Shown piece after piece: positions 14,151-24,270 of a stretch of DNA of 26,127 nt (the first letter of the stretch is position 1; the number at the start of each line of letters is the position of its first letter). The translations under genes were made by a program, and so were the position numbers. The DNA is from a virus. The notes beneath the pieces were generated by a model, which had not been told where the DNA came from, did no database searches, and was given only the letters and a program-made list of their open reading frames with translations. Where the stretch lies: IMG/VR virus record IMGVR_UViG_3300023116_000295, positions 1-26,127 of that record; one strand, 5' to 3'.

Positions 14151-14179
14151 ATTATAACACTAAAGTTCTGTAAGTCCAA
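14151..14179 (-). promoter_or_regulatory. extended -10 promoter for the capsid operon
   Basis: On the minus strand TGTTATAAT (14151-14159) matches the extended -10 consensus TGnTATAAT exactly. TTGGAC (14174-14179) lies at an ideal 17-bp spacing and shares the TTG of the -35 consensus. The -35 lies in the last codons of the upstream gene and the -10 starts right after its stop codon. It would allow scaffold, capsid and later genes to be transcribed more strongly than the upstream virion genes. The predicted start is about 14144. Confidence 0.75.
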
Positions 14180-15251
14180 CGACTTGACCAGTTTCTGTAG
14201 TTCTTGCACTTACATCAGCTGACTCTGCAGAAGCTGCTGCACTTGTAATTCTTGTAAATGTTGTTAATGCATCAGCATCTAAATCTACAAATGCTGACAT
14301 ATAGTCATCAATACTTAACATATCTGATTCACTAACAGGCATTCCTGATGTCCTAGCTTGTTGTAATGCAGTACGTTTTAATATGTTTGCTGCAGTACCA
14401 AATGTCTGTGTTGCTTCTGCTACACCATATCCTCTTTCATACAAATCTAATGCCATACCTTTAGATATGTTAAATCCTTTTAATGCTGCTTGTACTCCTA
14501 TATCAGCTATCTTAAATCTTTCGTCAAGTAACAACGCATCAGCATCAGGTGCTATTGCTAGTAAAAATAATGCTTCATCTGTCATCTCTATTGGTCTTCC
14601 AGTTTCAACAAAGAATTGATTATATTTTTCTAATACAAGGTCTTTATCAGGACTGTCTAATACATTGGACCTTATCTCCTCTAGTCTAGATGAAAACTCT
14701 GTAGGGTCTATTTGATTTCTAAACAAGTCTGCTTTCTTTTCTTGCAAGAATGGTAAGAAAGGATTTAAACCTTTCTCTGATAATGCAACATTGTAGTTTC
14801 TTTCTGTTGATGTGTATTGAGAGATTGTATATATAGGCACACCATTATCATCTTTAATACCGGGAAATGCTTGCTCTAAATATATACTGTTATACATAGC
14901 ATCTTCTGCTAAGTCTTCTGAACCTGTCTTAATCCACTCATTAATAAATACTTCAACTAATTCTCTAGCACCACTACGACCTTTAAGTTGTGGATTGTTT
15001 GCTAAGTATTCATCTACTGTAGATATCTTGTTACCTTGATTATCTAAACCTGTTCTTCTGTTGTTGTACTCATTCTTACTAATAGCTGTGTATCCACTAT
15101 CTAACAATCCCTGTAGTTCTTCGTCACTACCTGCTGTTTGTACATTGTTGTTATCATCTCTAACATATACAACAGTGTCATACTTACTACCGGGTTCTCC
15201 TGTATAAATAAACTGACTATCTACTATGCTACTTGTTATTGGACCTGCCAT
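14160..15251 (-). CDS. unknown virion-type protein
   Basis: This encodes 363 residues. A small beta-type N-terminal region (about 13-60, IYTGEPGSKYDTVVYVRDDN) ends with a LDSGYTAISKNEY segment. The remainder is largely helical and acidic, with LNPFLPFLQEKKADLF (about 163-178) and a C-terminal Ala/Ser/Thr-rich tail (about 335-355). There is no membrane segment, signal peptide or catalytic motif. The start is supported by GGAG and overlaps the previous stop as TAATG. It lies between the ejection-type proteins and the capsid genes, so I infer a minor or internal virion protein. Confidence 0.6.
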   Translation of the reverse strand: MAGPITSSIVDSQFIYTGEPGSKYDTVVYVRDDNNNVQTAGSDEELQGLLDSGYTAISKNEYNNRRTGLDNQGNKISTVDEYLANNPQLKGRSGARELVEVFINEWIKTGSEDLAEDAMYNSIYLEQAFPGIKDDNGVPIYTISQYTSTERNYNVALSEKGLNPFLPFLQEKKADLFRNQIDPTEFSSRLEEIRSNVLDSPDKDLVLEKYNQFFVETGRPIEMTDEALFLLAIAPDADALLLDERFKIADIGVQAALKGFNISKGMALDLYERGYGVAEATQTFGTAANILKRTALQQARTSGMPVSESDMLSIDDYMSAFVDLDADALTTFTRITSAAASAESADVSARTTETGQVVGLTEL

Positions 15252-16537
15252 TAAAATTTCTCCTCGTATCTACTATCACCAAGTTTTCTACCAATTGCTT
15301 GTGCTAAAATATTTTGTGTAAACTCGTTACCTTCTTCATATCCTTGTTTTCTAGATAGCTCTAACATCTCACCGTAATTTAAATACTTATACTCATCAAA
15401 CTTATCGTGAGTGATTGCCATATTTCTACCCTGATTAGTCATCATAGCTTCATTAAAGTATATGTACTGAGTGTATGCATTACTACCTTTTAGTGCATCA
15501 GGTGCACCTGCGTCCCATATAGCTTGTAATTCATCTTGTACTTTTTTCTTACCGTCAGTAGTATCGTACATATTTTGAAACTGATTCATTTTAACTTTGT
15601 CGCTTTTAATAAACTCACCGGCTTTACCACCAACAATTCTATCTATGTCATCTGATATAGATGATAAGTTCTTAGTTAAATCTAATGTGAACGGGCTTTG
15701 AGTACCATAGATAGAACCTTTGATGCTATCAAAGTATTCATTAAAGTCTTCGCCTAAGTCTTTATCCATAAACATTTTTTCTACAATGTTTTTTAATACA
15801 GCTTCGTTTTGTATATTACCTTCAGTCCATAATGCTTTTAGGTTTGCATATATCTCAGGATTATCAAATTTAAAATTACCTGCATAATCATCTAATACAG
15901 TATCAAGTGTTTCTTCTTGTGCTTGTTCCCATGCTGCCATAGCACCCGGACCTGTAATCTTAGCATTTGTATAATCTAATAATCTAAAATTAAACTCTGT
16001 ACCCATAGGTAATGCATCTTGTATAGCTTGTCTATTAACTTCTATACCTTGTATCGCAGCTTGAAACACTATATCTAGTACCTCATCATATTCCTTAGTA
16101 AGGTATGGTCCCCACTTTTTCATAAACTTATCTGCTTGCATATTCATTAACTCAAATGGGTCAAAACCTCTTTGATTTAAATAAGCAGGTGGTAATTGAT
16201 TAGCTTTACCTAAGTTAATACTCTCTGCAATAAATGCATCAGATAACATAGAGCCATCATATACTTTTAATGATTGTACAAACTCACCTGTATCAGATTG
16301 CATTTGCACATCACTACCAAGTTTAGGACCATTAGGGTCTGTATATTCAAAGAATGCATTGACTTGTTCGCCATCTAGTTCTGTTGTAAAGACTACGTAG
16401 TATGTGTTACCTTTCTTATAAATAACACTATTAGGATTAGTAGGTACTTTACTAAGTACATTATGATATCCTACTTTACCAATGTTTGGGTCTCTTTCAC
16501 CTAAACCATATACTCCATCTATTTTTGGTTGTCCCAT
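15251..16537 (-). CDS. unknown virion-type protein
   Basis: This encodes 428 residues. The N-terminal region (about 1-95) is beta-rich: VIYKKGNTYYVVFTTELDGE, FFEYTDPNGPKLGSDVQMQS. After that the protein is mostly helical and acidic, with repeated helix-turn segments (FDPFELMNMQADKFMKKWGP, MAAWEQAQEETLDTVLDDYA) and no recognised domain. Its neighbour at 14160-15251 also has a beta N-terminus followed by a helical body, but the two show no obvious sequence identity. GGGAGG before the start lies in the last codons of the giant gene, and the ATG overlaps its stop as TAATG. A structural or ejected virion protein is inferred from position. Confidence 0.6.
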   Translation of the reverse strand: MGQPKIDGVYGLGERDPNIGKVGYHNVLSKVPTNPNSVIYKKGNTYYVVFTTELDGEQVNAFFEYTDPNGPKLGSDVQMQSDTGEFVQSLKVYDGSMLSDAFIAESINLGKANQLPPAYLNQRGFDPFELMNMQADKFMKKWGPYLTKEYDEVLDIVFQAAIQGIEVNRQAIQDALPMGTEFNFRLLDYTNAKITGPGAMAAWEQAQEETLDTVLDDYAGNFKFDNPEIYANLKALWTEGNIQNEAVLKNIVEKMFMDKDLGEDFNEYFDSIKGSIYGTQSPFTLDLTKNLSSISDDIDRIVGGKAGEFIKSDKVKMNQFQNMYDTTDGKKKVQDELQAIWDAGAPDALKGSNAYTQYIYFNEAMMTNQGRNMAITHDKFDEYKYLNYGEMLELSRKQGYEEGNEFTQNILAQAIGRKLGDSRYEEKF

Positions 16538-19500
16538 TACTTAAGTCCTCCCGGTATATTATATATATCTTGTGGTTTTTCAAACATGTATTCAGGGTCA
16601 CCGACTCTTTCTGTTTTATCTTTATTAAACATTTTCATATTTCTCATTTGTCTATTTATAAATCTTCTAGCTGAACTGTAGTAATCATCACTATAATTAT
16701 AAGATAGATGTTTAGTCTTAGCTAGGTCTGAGTAAGATTTCTGTATATTAGCTAACCATTCTTCTTCTGTATCTGCTTTATAATTTTCTGCAATTAACTC
16801 ACTACGTTGTCTGCCTTGTTCTAATTGTCTACCTATGTTACGTGGTCCACCTTCCATAAAACCTTCAAACAATCTACCAACAAAAGTGACAAAACCTATG
16901 TCAGTATTAATACCTTTTTCTTGCATGTTATATACTTTAATTGTATTGTCGTATTGCTCTTTAGTTATCTCACCCATATCTAATTGTTCTTTTAATTTAG
17001 TTTTCTTCCCTAATAGTTTTTCTTTTTTATTAAATGGTATCTCCATTATTTTTTGTATAGGATAAAAAACTTTATTCAACGCTTGTTGTGCCGGTTTTGT
17101 GTTTGCATGGTTAATAAATTCTTCATATGACATACCTGCTGTATCTTTATTATAAGCATTAAAAGCTAATATCATATCTGCATAAAACGCTGCTTGATTA
17201 ACTCGACCATAAGCACGTGCAGGTTTAGTAACTAAAGTATTTGTAAGATAGGCAGACTTAGTAGTTCTATACCAATCTTCAAATACTGAAGCATTTAAAT
17301 CAACACCCGGTTTTGTTGGAAGACCTAATATTCCTGTTTTGCGATATATTTGTCTAGGTGTTCTTTTTATTGCACCTCTTGTTTGACCGGTAAAGTATGG
17401 TTCTGTAACATAATACCCTACATATACTCTAGGTCCTGATTTACCTGCATGCTTATTATAAAAGTATGGTAACTCAGTTAATGTTCTAAGATTTCTAAAG
17501 TATCTCTTAAATGGATTTACATTCTCGTATGCAACCATAGATGTTTGTGGTCCTGCACCTGTGTACATAGTAAGTGCTTTACCTCTGCCAAAGTTATATT
17601 GATACTTAGCTTTAGAATATCTAATGTTTCTAGTAGCATCTACAATGTTTTTAAGTACTGTAAAATCTCTAGGTGCTTTAACTTTTTTAGCTGTAGGTGC
17701 TGTAAATGCATTGTTAAATGGGTCACCCTCACCAAAGTTAGGACCTCTCTGTAAAGCTATAACACTATCATCATATAGCAAAGAACTTTGACCACGTAGT
17801 ATTAAATCACTAGGACCTTGTGGTGGTCCTAATGGTATTGCAGGTCTAGCAGGTTCTACTATTTGCCAACCTAATGGACCTCGTTCAGCAAGTGTCTTAT
17901 TACGTGTATTACCTGCTAATAACATTGGTGTTGTTGGTATATCAATAATTGTATTTATGTATTCAAATAATGTATCTTGTCTATTTCTAATGTGTGAACT
18001 GATGTTTTCCATTTCAATTGTATAAGTTCTAATTAAATCATCTTCAGCTGACCATGGTTTTATTACTTCGTTAAGTGCGTCTTTAGAAAACTGCATCATA
18101 AACATTGAACCAAAGTCTTTAAAGTTTGTTCTATCAATAGGACCTTTAGGTGGCTCTACTAATCTGTCAGTCATAATTTTATATTTATTTTTGGTATCTT
18201 CCCACCATTGACCTATATTTCTACCATCTTCTGTAAATCTGTTTGATTTAATATTTTCATATGTAGATTCGTATATGTTGTATGTACCTTGAAAGTATTC
18301 TTGCAATTGTTTATTGTCAGGTGTGCCTTCTATTTGTGGTAGCTTACTTACATCTACGCCTTGATTAAACTTATGCAACATTTGTATAAAATGAAATTCA
18401 GCTTCTCTACCTGATATCTTAAACTCTTTTGTATCAGGAATAATAGGTTTCATCAAACCTGTTTCAGAATCAAAAAACATAGTGTCATGTAAGTTATTAG
18501 CTAGTTCTAATGCATTGTCAATATTTTTTCTTCCGAATTTTTTTTCTGTTAAGTCTTGTAACACCTCTACATATTGTGCTATTTCAAAATTTACACCGTC
18601 TTGTAACAATTTATCTTGTATGCTTTTCATATCTGATATGTCTAAAGATTTATTTCTCAATAATATTGGAACCATAAATTGAGTAAAAGCTCTAACATCA
18701 GGTGCAGTCTGAAGTAATGCTTTGTCTATTTTTAATTTAGCTATTGGGAAAGCACCTGCATCATCTAATCCATAAAATGATTTAGTGCCTTTTTCTGCTA
18801 CAAACTCTCTACTATATGACAATGCTCTAGCCTCTGCCATTTTAAATGTTTCATTAAGTCCATCTTCTAAATATTCAAATGTAAGTTCTAATTGTTTTAT
18901 CTTTGTTTCATCTGTAACTTTTGATAATGTTTCTTCTTTTAATGTTTCGTAGAAAGCTTTTATTTCTTTAATTTCTTCTCGCATTTGTTTTTGTAATGCT
19001 TCCATACCTACGTATTCTGATAAACTATCACTATACAAATATGAATTTAAAAACCCACTTTTTAATACACTAGAGTTTTGATTACCATTTATAGATGTAT
19101 TGTTTACATAACTGCTTGGTTGTTCTACTTCTAATATATGTTGCAGTGCCATTTGAGCTTCTTTACTATTAGATAATGATTCCATTAAACCTATAGAAGG
19201 GTCTTTTAAAAACATTTCTATATGATAAAAAGCATCTGAACCTTTAGACGGAGCTACTATAAATGGATTAAAGTTTTTTCCTTGTGATGCTTTTATTTCC
19301 CATTTGTCAGGAATATTAGATACTAACTTAAAACCTATATTACTATCTCTTGTCATTCTATTGTATGTATATACCATATTTTGTAATCTTGCTTTAGTAG
19401 TTTTCTTTAGCTCTGTTACATCTTCAGGTTGTACTGTGAATGCATCACCATCACCTGACAATAGTTTAAATACATTGTTGCCAAGTACCTTTTTCTTAAA

Positions 19501-22500
19501 CTCTGCAAAGTTAATTTTATCTATACCTTTTGCTGATAACTCTGCATCTAATATTTTCTTTAAGTTATCAGGACGTAGTGCTAATCTTTTTAAATTAGTT
19601 TCTAATACGAATGTTGCATAATTTAAAGCAAGTGGGTCATTAGTAATATATCTATATAGTTCAGGGTAATCATCAGGTGGAAATACTTTCTTTAATGCAT
19701 TGACCATATCTCTTGGGTCTAATGAAGATATATCTCCACTCAATAATGTGTCTGCCACTTCTGTTATATATTCTCTTAAACTTTTAGCATCATTAAAATC
19801 TACTTTAGGTGCTTCACCTTTATTAGTTAATTTATACATTTCATCTACTAATAAAGATAAAGAACCTTTATCAACAAATACAGTTTGTGCAATCATTGGT
19901 AATATAGACTGCATACTGTTTGTCATAGCTTCATTGTTAATAACAATATCGCCATACTCTGCTGTAAAGTCTTTTATAAATTTATCTTGTATAGCAGGAT
20001 TAACATTTGTGTCATTCATCATTAATGCTTGTAACGCAGTTGGTGATGAAGCAAAGAAATTTTCTAATCCATCTTTAAATATATGAGGTAAAAACTCTGA
20101 ATCTAAAGCTTCTGTAATTAACTTAGATTTATACAATTCATCATCAAATGGTTCAATCTCATTACCCATGTAATTAACACTGACTTCGCTACCAAATAAA
20201 TTATCGACACGTAATTTACTTTCACCTAAATAAAAATTAGACCAATCATATATAATTCTTTGCAAAGCAGCAAATGGGTCTACTACATTACCAGGAAAAA
20301 ATCCTAGTCGTTTATATATATCACCCATGTTTATAGCAGCATCAAATGAATTATTAAAAAATTCTATACTAGGTTTTGCTTCTAATTGAGAAAATACATC
20401 TTCTAAACTTTTTTTAAATATATTAAATTCACCAACTGTTTTTTGTTGTCTTAATTTTTCTATATTATTTGCTATTGCATCTTCTTCTGTTAGAGATAAA
20501 GCTCTGCCTTGACCATTAGCACTAGATATAATACCTTCAATTCGATTTACAATTCTTGCAACTTCTCTTATCCAAGTATATTTACTTCTATTACCTTCAT
20601 ACTCAAGCTTTTCATTACCATAAGTTTTTATTACTTCTTGATACGCTTGATAAGATTCAAGCATGTCTGCTAAATCAGCACCTGTTAATCCTTGAAATGA
20701 TTCAAGCAACGCATTCATCAAGTTACTTTTATCTGTAGGTTTCTTGTTTTTAAATCTAGGGTCAGCATCTCCTCTATCCATTATTGCACCCTCTATAGTT
20801 TCAGGGTCTATGTCTTCAGGAACAGGTGGCATAAACTCACCTTCTACTTTATCTATAGCCCTAAGATTTTTGTAATCGTCTTTAAGCTGTGGATACTTAG
20901 TAAGCATTTCTATTTCTGCCATATGCAAGGCGTTAATAGTTTCCATAATCTTAGATGACAAGTAATCTTGATGATTACCTAATGTTTGATTTACAATTTG
21001 TTCCAATGCTTTAGCATTACCTAAGTCATCTAAATTCTTTACTGCATCTAAAAAGTTTTGTACTTTCTCCATATTGTTCTGTAAGTCATAATCTCTACTA
21101 GCCATTTCTTTTGCTATGTTTAAAGTTATTGCATCTAATACAGCATTGTGCCTACCCATTAACTTATAGAACATTGTTAATTTACCTAAGAAGTTTTGCT
21201 GTCTTGCTATTTCTAATTGTTTTATATCTACAGGCTTGACAGCATTAGTTAATCCAATGTCATCTGTTAATAATGCATTTACAATTTCTTGTAGAGATTC
21301 TGATTTGAATACATCAGAATGTAAATTATTCATTAATCTATTCATATCAAAATCTCTAGGTCCAAATTCAAATGAAGTTATAAAATTATATAGGTCAGCT
21401 ATTAATGGCTCAAACTTGTTAGCAGATAAGAAAAGGTTTTGTACTCTGCCTTCGTAATTATTTTTACCTATTCTTGTAATAGCTTTAGGGTCTTGACCAT
21501 ATGACCAATATCTAGCATTTTGTAACTGTGCTTGTTCTATTGCACGTAAAGCTTCATTGATAGCCTCTGCCTTTTTAGCAGAAGGACTTTTAACTTCACC
21601 TACTTCTAATAACCAAAATGGATGAGGCTCTTTTTTATTTTTAAATTTATCGTATCGAACTTTACTTTGATTAATAATATATTCTATAAGTCCTTCTTGT
21701 TGATATATTTTTAGTTCGTCAGGAAGTTTATCCCACATATTTGTTTCAGGATTAAATTTAGATGGTATTTTAAAAGTAGCAGTAGGATTACCAATAAGCT
21801 CTATAAATCTATCTATATAATCTTGATTAGGTTTTGTAAGTTTATAATTTCCATCTTTTAATCTTTCAGTTTCACCAAACTTATATCCTTCTAATTTTTC
21901 CCAACCTTTAATATTTACTTTAAGTTCTTGACCTGCATCAAAGTTATTTAATCTTAATTTAGGATTAGTTTTTAATATCTTAATTGCATCTTTTACATTA
22001 GCTACTCCTAATTTTTTAAGTAAGTCTGCTTCTCTAATTAAGAATGCATTTTGTTTACCCTGTTCTATTAAATCTATTTGAGTAACAACATTAGGGTTAT
22101 TGTAATTAGGTGCTAGTTTTCCACCTTCTAGTTGTACGGTCATAACGTTTTCCATTTTTTCGTTATTAATTACACTGTAATCATTTATAGCTACAGGGGA
22201 TTTTGTATAGTCAGCTTGTACAGTGCCACCTTTCATATTATCTTTCATGATTTGTGGCTTACCAAGTTTCTCGTAATACATATCAGGACTTACTAAAGCT
22301 TGTACTATTCTTTGTGCTAAGTCTTTATAGTATCCACCAACAACATCAGTGTTACCTGTTACATGGATTGTGTAATCACTTATCTTGTTTTCAAACAATT
22401 GTGTAGCATTTGTATTTACATCTACTATCTTTAGCACTCCATCTATCTTGACCATTACTTTACCTTTACCAAGAAGTTCCTGTTGAAAATCTTCCATTGC

Positions 22501-24270
22501 GTTAGCAAATGTTGTATGGTCAAAGTTACTCAAATCAATAACATATGTATTCTTTTTGACACCATCAGTACCCTGTATATTCCATTTGTTTAAAACTAAA
22601 TCATTTTTAGATATTGTTCTTTCTATCTCTTTAAGTTTTGATTCAGCTGCTGCTTGCCAATATTCAAGTGGTCTTTTAAGTTGTGATTTTCTTCTTAACT
22701 CATCAGCAATTGCATCTATATCTCTATATAATAAAGCATCAAAAGTTTTAACAACATATTCTCCTCCTGCTCTATAACCTATTACATTACGAGGTAATTT
22801 ATATTCACCATATAAAGAATACATTGCTGTTTTAAGTGCAGTTTCATCAAACTTGTTACTATTAACCATTATCACATTTAAGTCAGCAGCATCAACGTTC
22901 ATTTGTTTTGCTAATGAAAACTCTGCTTGTTTACCTTTTTTAACAGACCAACCTCTTTGATAATCTTGTGTGCCATCAGCATTTTTAGGTAAAGGTTTTG
23001 CATAGATATATGTTTGAGCTAGTTTAAGTAACACATCATCATAACCCATTCTTGCCAACATATTGATATGGTTCTTTAATTCAGGACTTGCATTATCAAA
23101 TAAATATTTATAAACTTTTGCGTCATCTATATCGACACCCGGTGTTACTCCTTCAGTTTTATACAATGGTGTAAGATTATACTCTTTACCTTTTTGCGGA
23201 AATATTTTTGGATTACTTACAGGGTTTGCAATAAATCCTGCAGGTGCATGTCCACCTGTTTGCATTTTATTTCTATTATGAATATCTAACGCAGCTTCTT
23301 CTATTCCCATTTGTCCTGAGTTAATGATTACAGGATTATTACCAAACCATGAATCAGGTTGTGTTGCTTTCCATTCTTTCAAAGCATTAATCATTCCCTG
23401 ACCTTTAACATCTAGTACAGGTTTATTCTTAGCTTCTGCTTTCTTTTTGTTTAATTCTTCTTGTAATTCATTATTTAGTTTCTTTAATACTTCAGGGTCT
23501 AAAAGATTTTCTCTTGCGTACTTAGCAATTAACTCTGCATCAGCTAATACAACTTCTAATATTCTTGTAATGTCATTGTATTTATCTAGCGTCATTTCAA
23601 ATACATCTACTTCACCACTAGGGTTCATAGATTTCATATCATGTAAAGTAGCTATTTGTTCTACTGAATTTACAAACATATCTGACTGTGATGTATTAAT
23701 AACTTGTTTATCACCAATCTTGTTAGTTACTTTTCTATATGGCGTAAAAGCAATAAAGCCTTTTTCTATTGCAGTTATTGCTGCAAGTAAGTTTGTATAT
23801 GCAGGTACAAAACCTGTAGGTCCATCAGGCATACGCCTTGTTCTTCCTAGTACATCTGTGTCTTGAAATGTTTGTGCTAAATCATAATTAGTTTCAGGAC
23901 CTGTTGTACTCATATTTCTATAGATACCTTTGTAGCTAGGTGCATAAACTAATTCAATTATCTTAGATAATCTTTCAGCAGTAGGTTTAGATTTATCAAG
24001 TATCAATGATGAAAGTTGCACATCACCTGTAGTTTCAACAATAGATTTATATAATCCTTTTACTAACTTGTCGTTTATACGACCTGTCTTCTTAGCTTTA
24101 TCAATAAGCAGTTTTAATACTCTTAATTGATTATCAGGTACACCTACTGTTTTACCTACTACAGATAACAACGATTCAACATCATATACCATAAGAGGGT
24201 CTTTATATGTTACACCTAATGTGTGATTAAAAAACTTTTCTAATATTTCTTTTATTTCTTTTTCATTCAT
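16537..24270 (-). CDS. giant 2577-residue protein, candidate internal/ejected virion protein
   Basis: One uninterrupted frame fills 7.7 kb, about 30% of the window. It is overwhelmingly helical and hydrophilic, with coiled-coil stretches (for example about 255-285), no obvious membrane segment and no signal peptide. Residues about 312-472 resemble a SLOG/molybdenum-cofactor-carrier fold. A Pro-rich segment lies near 2137-2157 (EPARPAIPLGPPQGPSDLIL). It is followed by a Tyr/Arg-rich basic region (for example YFRNLRTLTELPYFYNKHAG, RGAIKRTPRQIYRKTG) up to the C-terminus. It lies directly after the lytic transglycosylase and before two virion-type genes, with TAATG overlaps on both sides. By analogy with T7 gp15/gp16 it could be a DNA-ejection protein, but it is roughly twice the size of gp16. 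A phage large polyvalent protein is the alternative description. The ATG lacks a strong ribosome binding site and depends on coupling. Confidence 0.65.
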   Translation of the reverse strand: MNEKEIKEILEKFFNHTLGVTYKDPLMVYDVESLLSVVGKTVGVPDNQLRVLKLLIDKAKKTGRINDKLVKGLYKSIVETTGDVQLSSLILDKSKPTAERLSKIIELVYAPSYKGIYRNMSTTGPETNYDLAQTFQDTDVLGRTRRMPDGPTGFVPAYTNLLAAITAIEKGFIAFTPYRKVTNKIGDKQVINTSQSDMFVNSVEQIATLHDMKSMNPSGEVDVFEMTLDKYNDITRILEVVLADAELIAKYARENLLDPEVLKKLNNELQEELNKKKAEAKNKPVLDVKGQGMINALKEWKATQPDSWFGNNPVIINSGQMGIEEAALDIHNRNKMQTGGHAPAGFIANPVSNPKIFPQKGKEYNLTPLYKTEGVTPGVDIDDAKVYKYLFDNASPELKNHINMLARMGYDDVLLKLAQTYIYAKPLPKNADGTQDYQRGWSVKKGKQAEFSLAKQMNVDAADLNVIMVNSNKFDETALKTAMYSLYGEYKLPRNVIGYRAGGEYVVKTFDALLYRDIDAIADELRRKSQLKRPLEYWQAAAESKLKEIERTISKNDLVLNKWNIQGTDGVKKNTYVIDLSNFDHTTFANAMEDFQQELLGKGKVMVKIDGVLKIVDVNTNATQLFENKISDYTIHVTGNTDVVGGYYKDLAQRIVQALVSPDMYYEKLGKPQIMKDNMKGGTVQADYTKSPVAINDYSVINNEKMENVMTVQLEGGKLAPNYNNPNVVTQIDLIEQGKQNAFLIREADLLKKLGVANVKDAIKILKTNPKLRLNNFDAGQELKVNIKGWEKLEGYKFGETERLKDGNYKLTKPNQDYIDRFIELIGNPTATFKIPSKFNPETNMWDKLPDELKIYQQEGLIEYIINQSKVRYDKFKNKKEPHPFWLLEVGEVKSPSAKKAEAINEALRAIEQAQLQNARYWSYGQDPKAITRIGKNNYEGRVQNLFLSANKFEPLIADLYNFITSFEFGPRDFDMNRLMNNLHSDVFKSESLQEIVNALLTDDIGLTNAVKPVDIKQLEIARQQNFLGKLTMFYKLMGRHNAVLDAITLNIAKEMASRDYDLQNNMEKVQNFLDAVKNLDDLGNAKALEQIVNQTLGNHQDYLSSKIMETINALHMAEIEMLTKYPQLKDDYKNLRAIDKVEGEFMPPVPEDIDPETIEGAIMDRGDADPRFKNKKPTDKSNLMNALLESFQGLTGADLADMLESYQAYQEVIKTYGNEKLEYEGNRSKYTWIREVARIVNRIEGIISSANGQGRALSLTEEDAIANNIEKLRQQKTVGEFNIFKKSLEDVFSQLEAKPSIEFFNNSFDAAINMGDIYKRLGFFPGNVVDPFAALQRIIYDWSNFYLGESKLRVDNLFGSEVSVNYMGNEIEPFDDELYKSKLITEALDSEFLPHIFKDGLENFFASSPTALQALMMNDTNVNPAIQDKFIKDFTAEYGDIVINNEAMTNSMQSILPMIAQTVFVDKGSLSLLVDEMYKLTNKGEAPKVDFNDAKSLREYITEVADTLLSGDISSLDPRDMVNALKKVFPPDDYPELYRYITNDPLALNYATFVLETNLKRLALRPDNLKKILDAELSAKGIDKINFAEFKKKVLGNNVFKLLSGDGDAFTVQPEDVTELKKTTKARLQNMVYTYNRMTRDSNIGFKLVSNIPDKWEIKASQGKNFNPFIVAPSKGSDAFYHIEMFLKDPSIGLMESLSNSKEAQMALQHILEVEQPSSYVNNTSINGNQNSSVLKSGFLNSYLYSDSLSEYVGMEALQKQMREEIKEIKAFYETLKEETLSKVTDETKIKQLELTFEYLEDGLNETFKMAEARALSYSREFVAEKGTKSFYGLDDAGAFPIAKLKIDKALLQTAPDVRAFTQFMVPILLRNKSLDISDMKSIQDKLLQDGVNFEIAQYVEVLQDLTEKKFGRKNIDNALELANNLHDTMFFDSETGLMKPIIPDTKEFKISGREAEFHFIQMLHKFNQGVDVSKLPQIEGTPDNKQLQEYFQGTYNIYESTYENIKSNRFTEDGRNIGQWWEDTKNKYKIMTDRLVEPPKGPIDRTNFKDFGSMFMMQFSKDALNEVIKPWSAEDDLIRTYTIEMENISSHIRNRQDTLFEYINTIIDIPTTPMLLAGNTRNKTLAERGPLGWQIVEPARPAIPLGPPQGPSDLILRGQSSLLYDDSVIALQRGPNFGEGDPFNNAFTAPTAKKVKAPRDFTVLKNIVDATRNIRYSKAKYQYNFGRGKALTMYTGAGPQTSMVAYENVNPFKRYFRNLRTLTELPYFYNKHAGKSGPRVYVGYYVTEPYFTGQTRGAIKRTPRQIYRKTGILGLPTKPGVDLNASVFEDWYRTTKSAYLTNTLVTKPARAYGRVNQAAFYADMILAFNAYNKDTAGMSYEEFINHANTKPAQQALNKVFYPIQKIMEIPFNKKEKLLGKKTKLKEQLDMGEITKEQYDNTIKVYNMQEKGINTDIGFVTFVGRLFEGFMEGGPRNIGRQLEQGRQRSELIAENYKADTEEEWLANIQKSYSDLAKTKHLSYNYSDDYYSSARRFINRQMRNMKMFNKDKTERVGDPEYMFEKPQDIYNIPGGLK
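22855..23337 (-). other. SLOG / putative molybdenum-cofactor-carrier-like domain within the giant protein
   Basis: Residues about 312-370 read VIINSGQMGIEEAALD, then MQTGGHAPAGF, then KEYNLTPL. The PF12694-type pattern is 'I(I/V)SGGQTGxDrAALD...iptGGwaPkGf...y.L.e'. Residues about 414-472 give the second half of the fold: a strand LLKLAQTYIYAKP, a helix KGKQAEFSLAKQMN and a strand LNVIMVN. About 40 extra residues lie between the halves. SLOG proteins bind nucleotides or nucleotide-derived ligands in a Rossmann-like site. Here GGQTG is SGQMG, so activity is uncertain. Confidence 0.5.

Noticed and set aside
19304-19621. Plus-strand frames opposite the giant gene (also 19700-20086, 23447-23866 and others)
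   Set aside because: They are antisense shadows with low-complexity hydrophobic composition, no ribosome binding sites and no recognisable domains.
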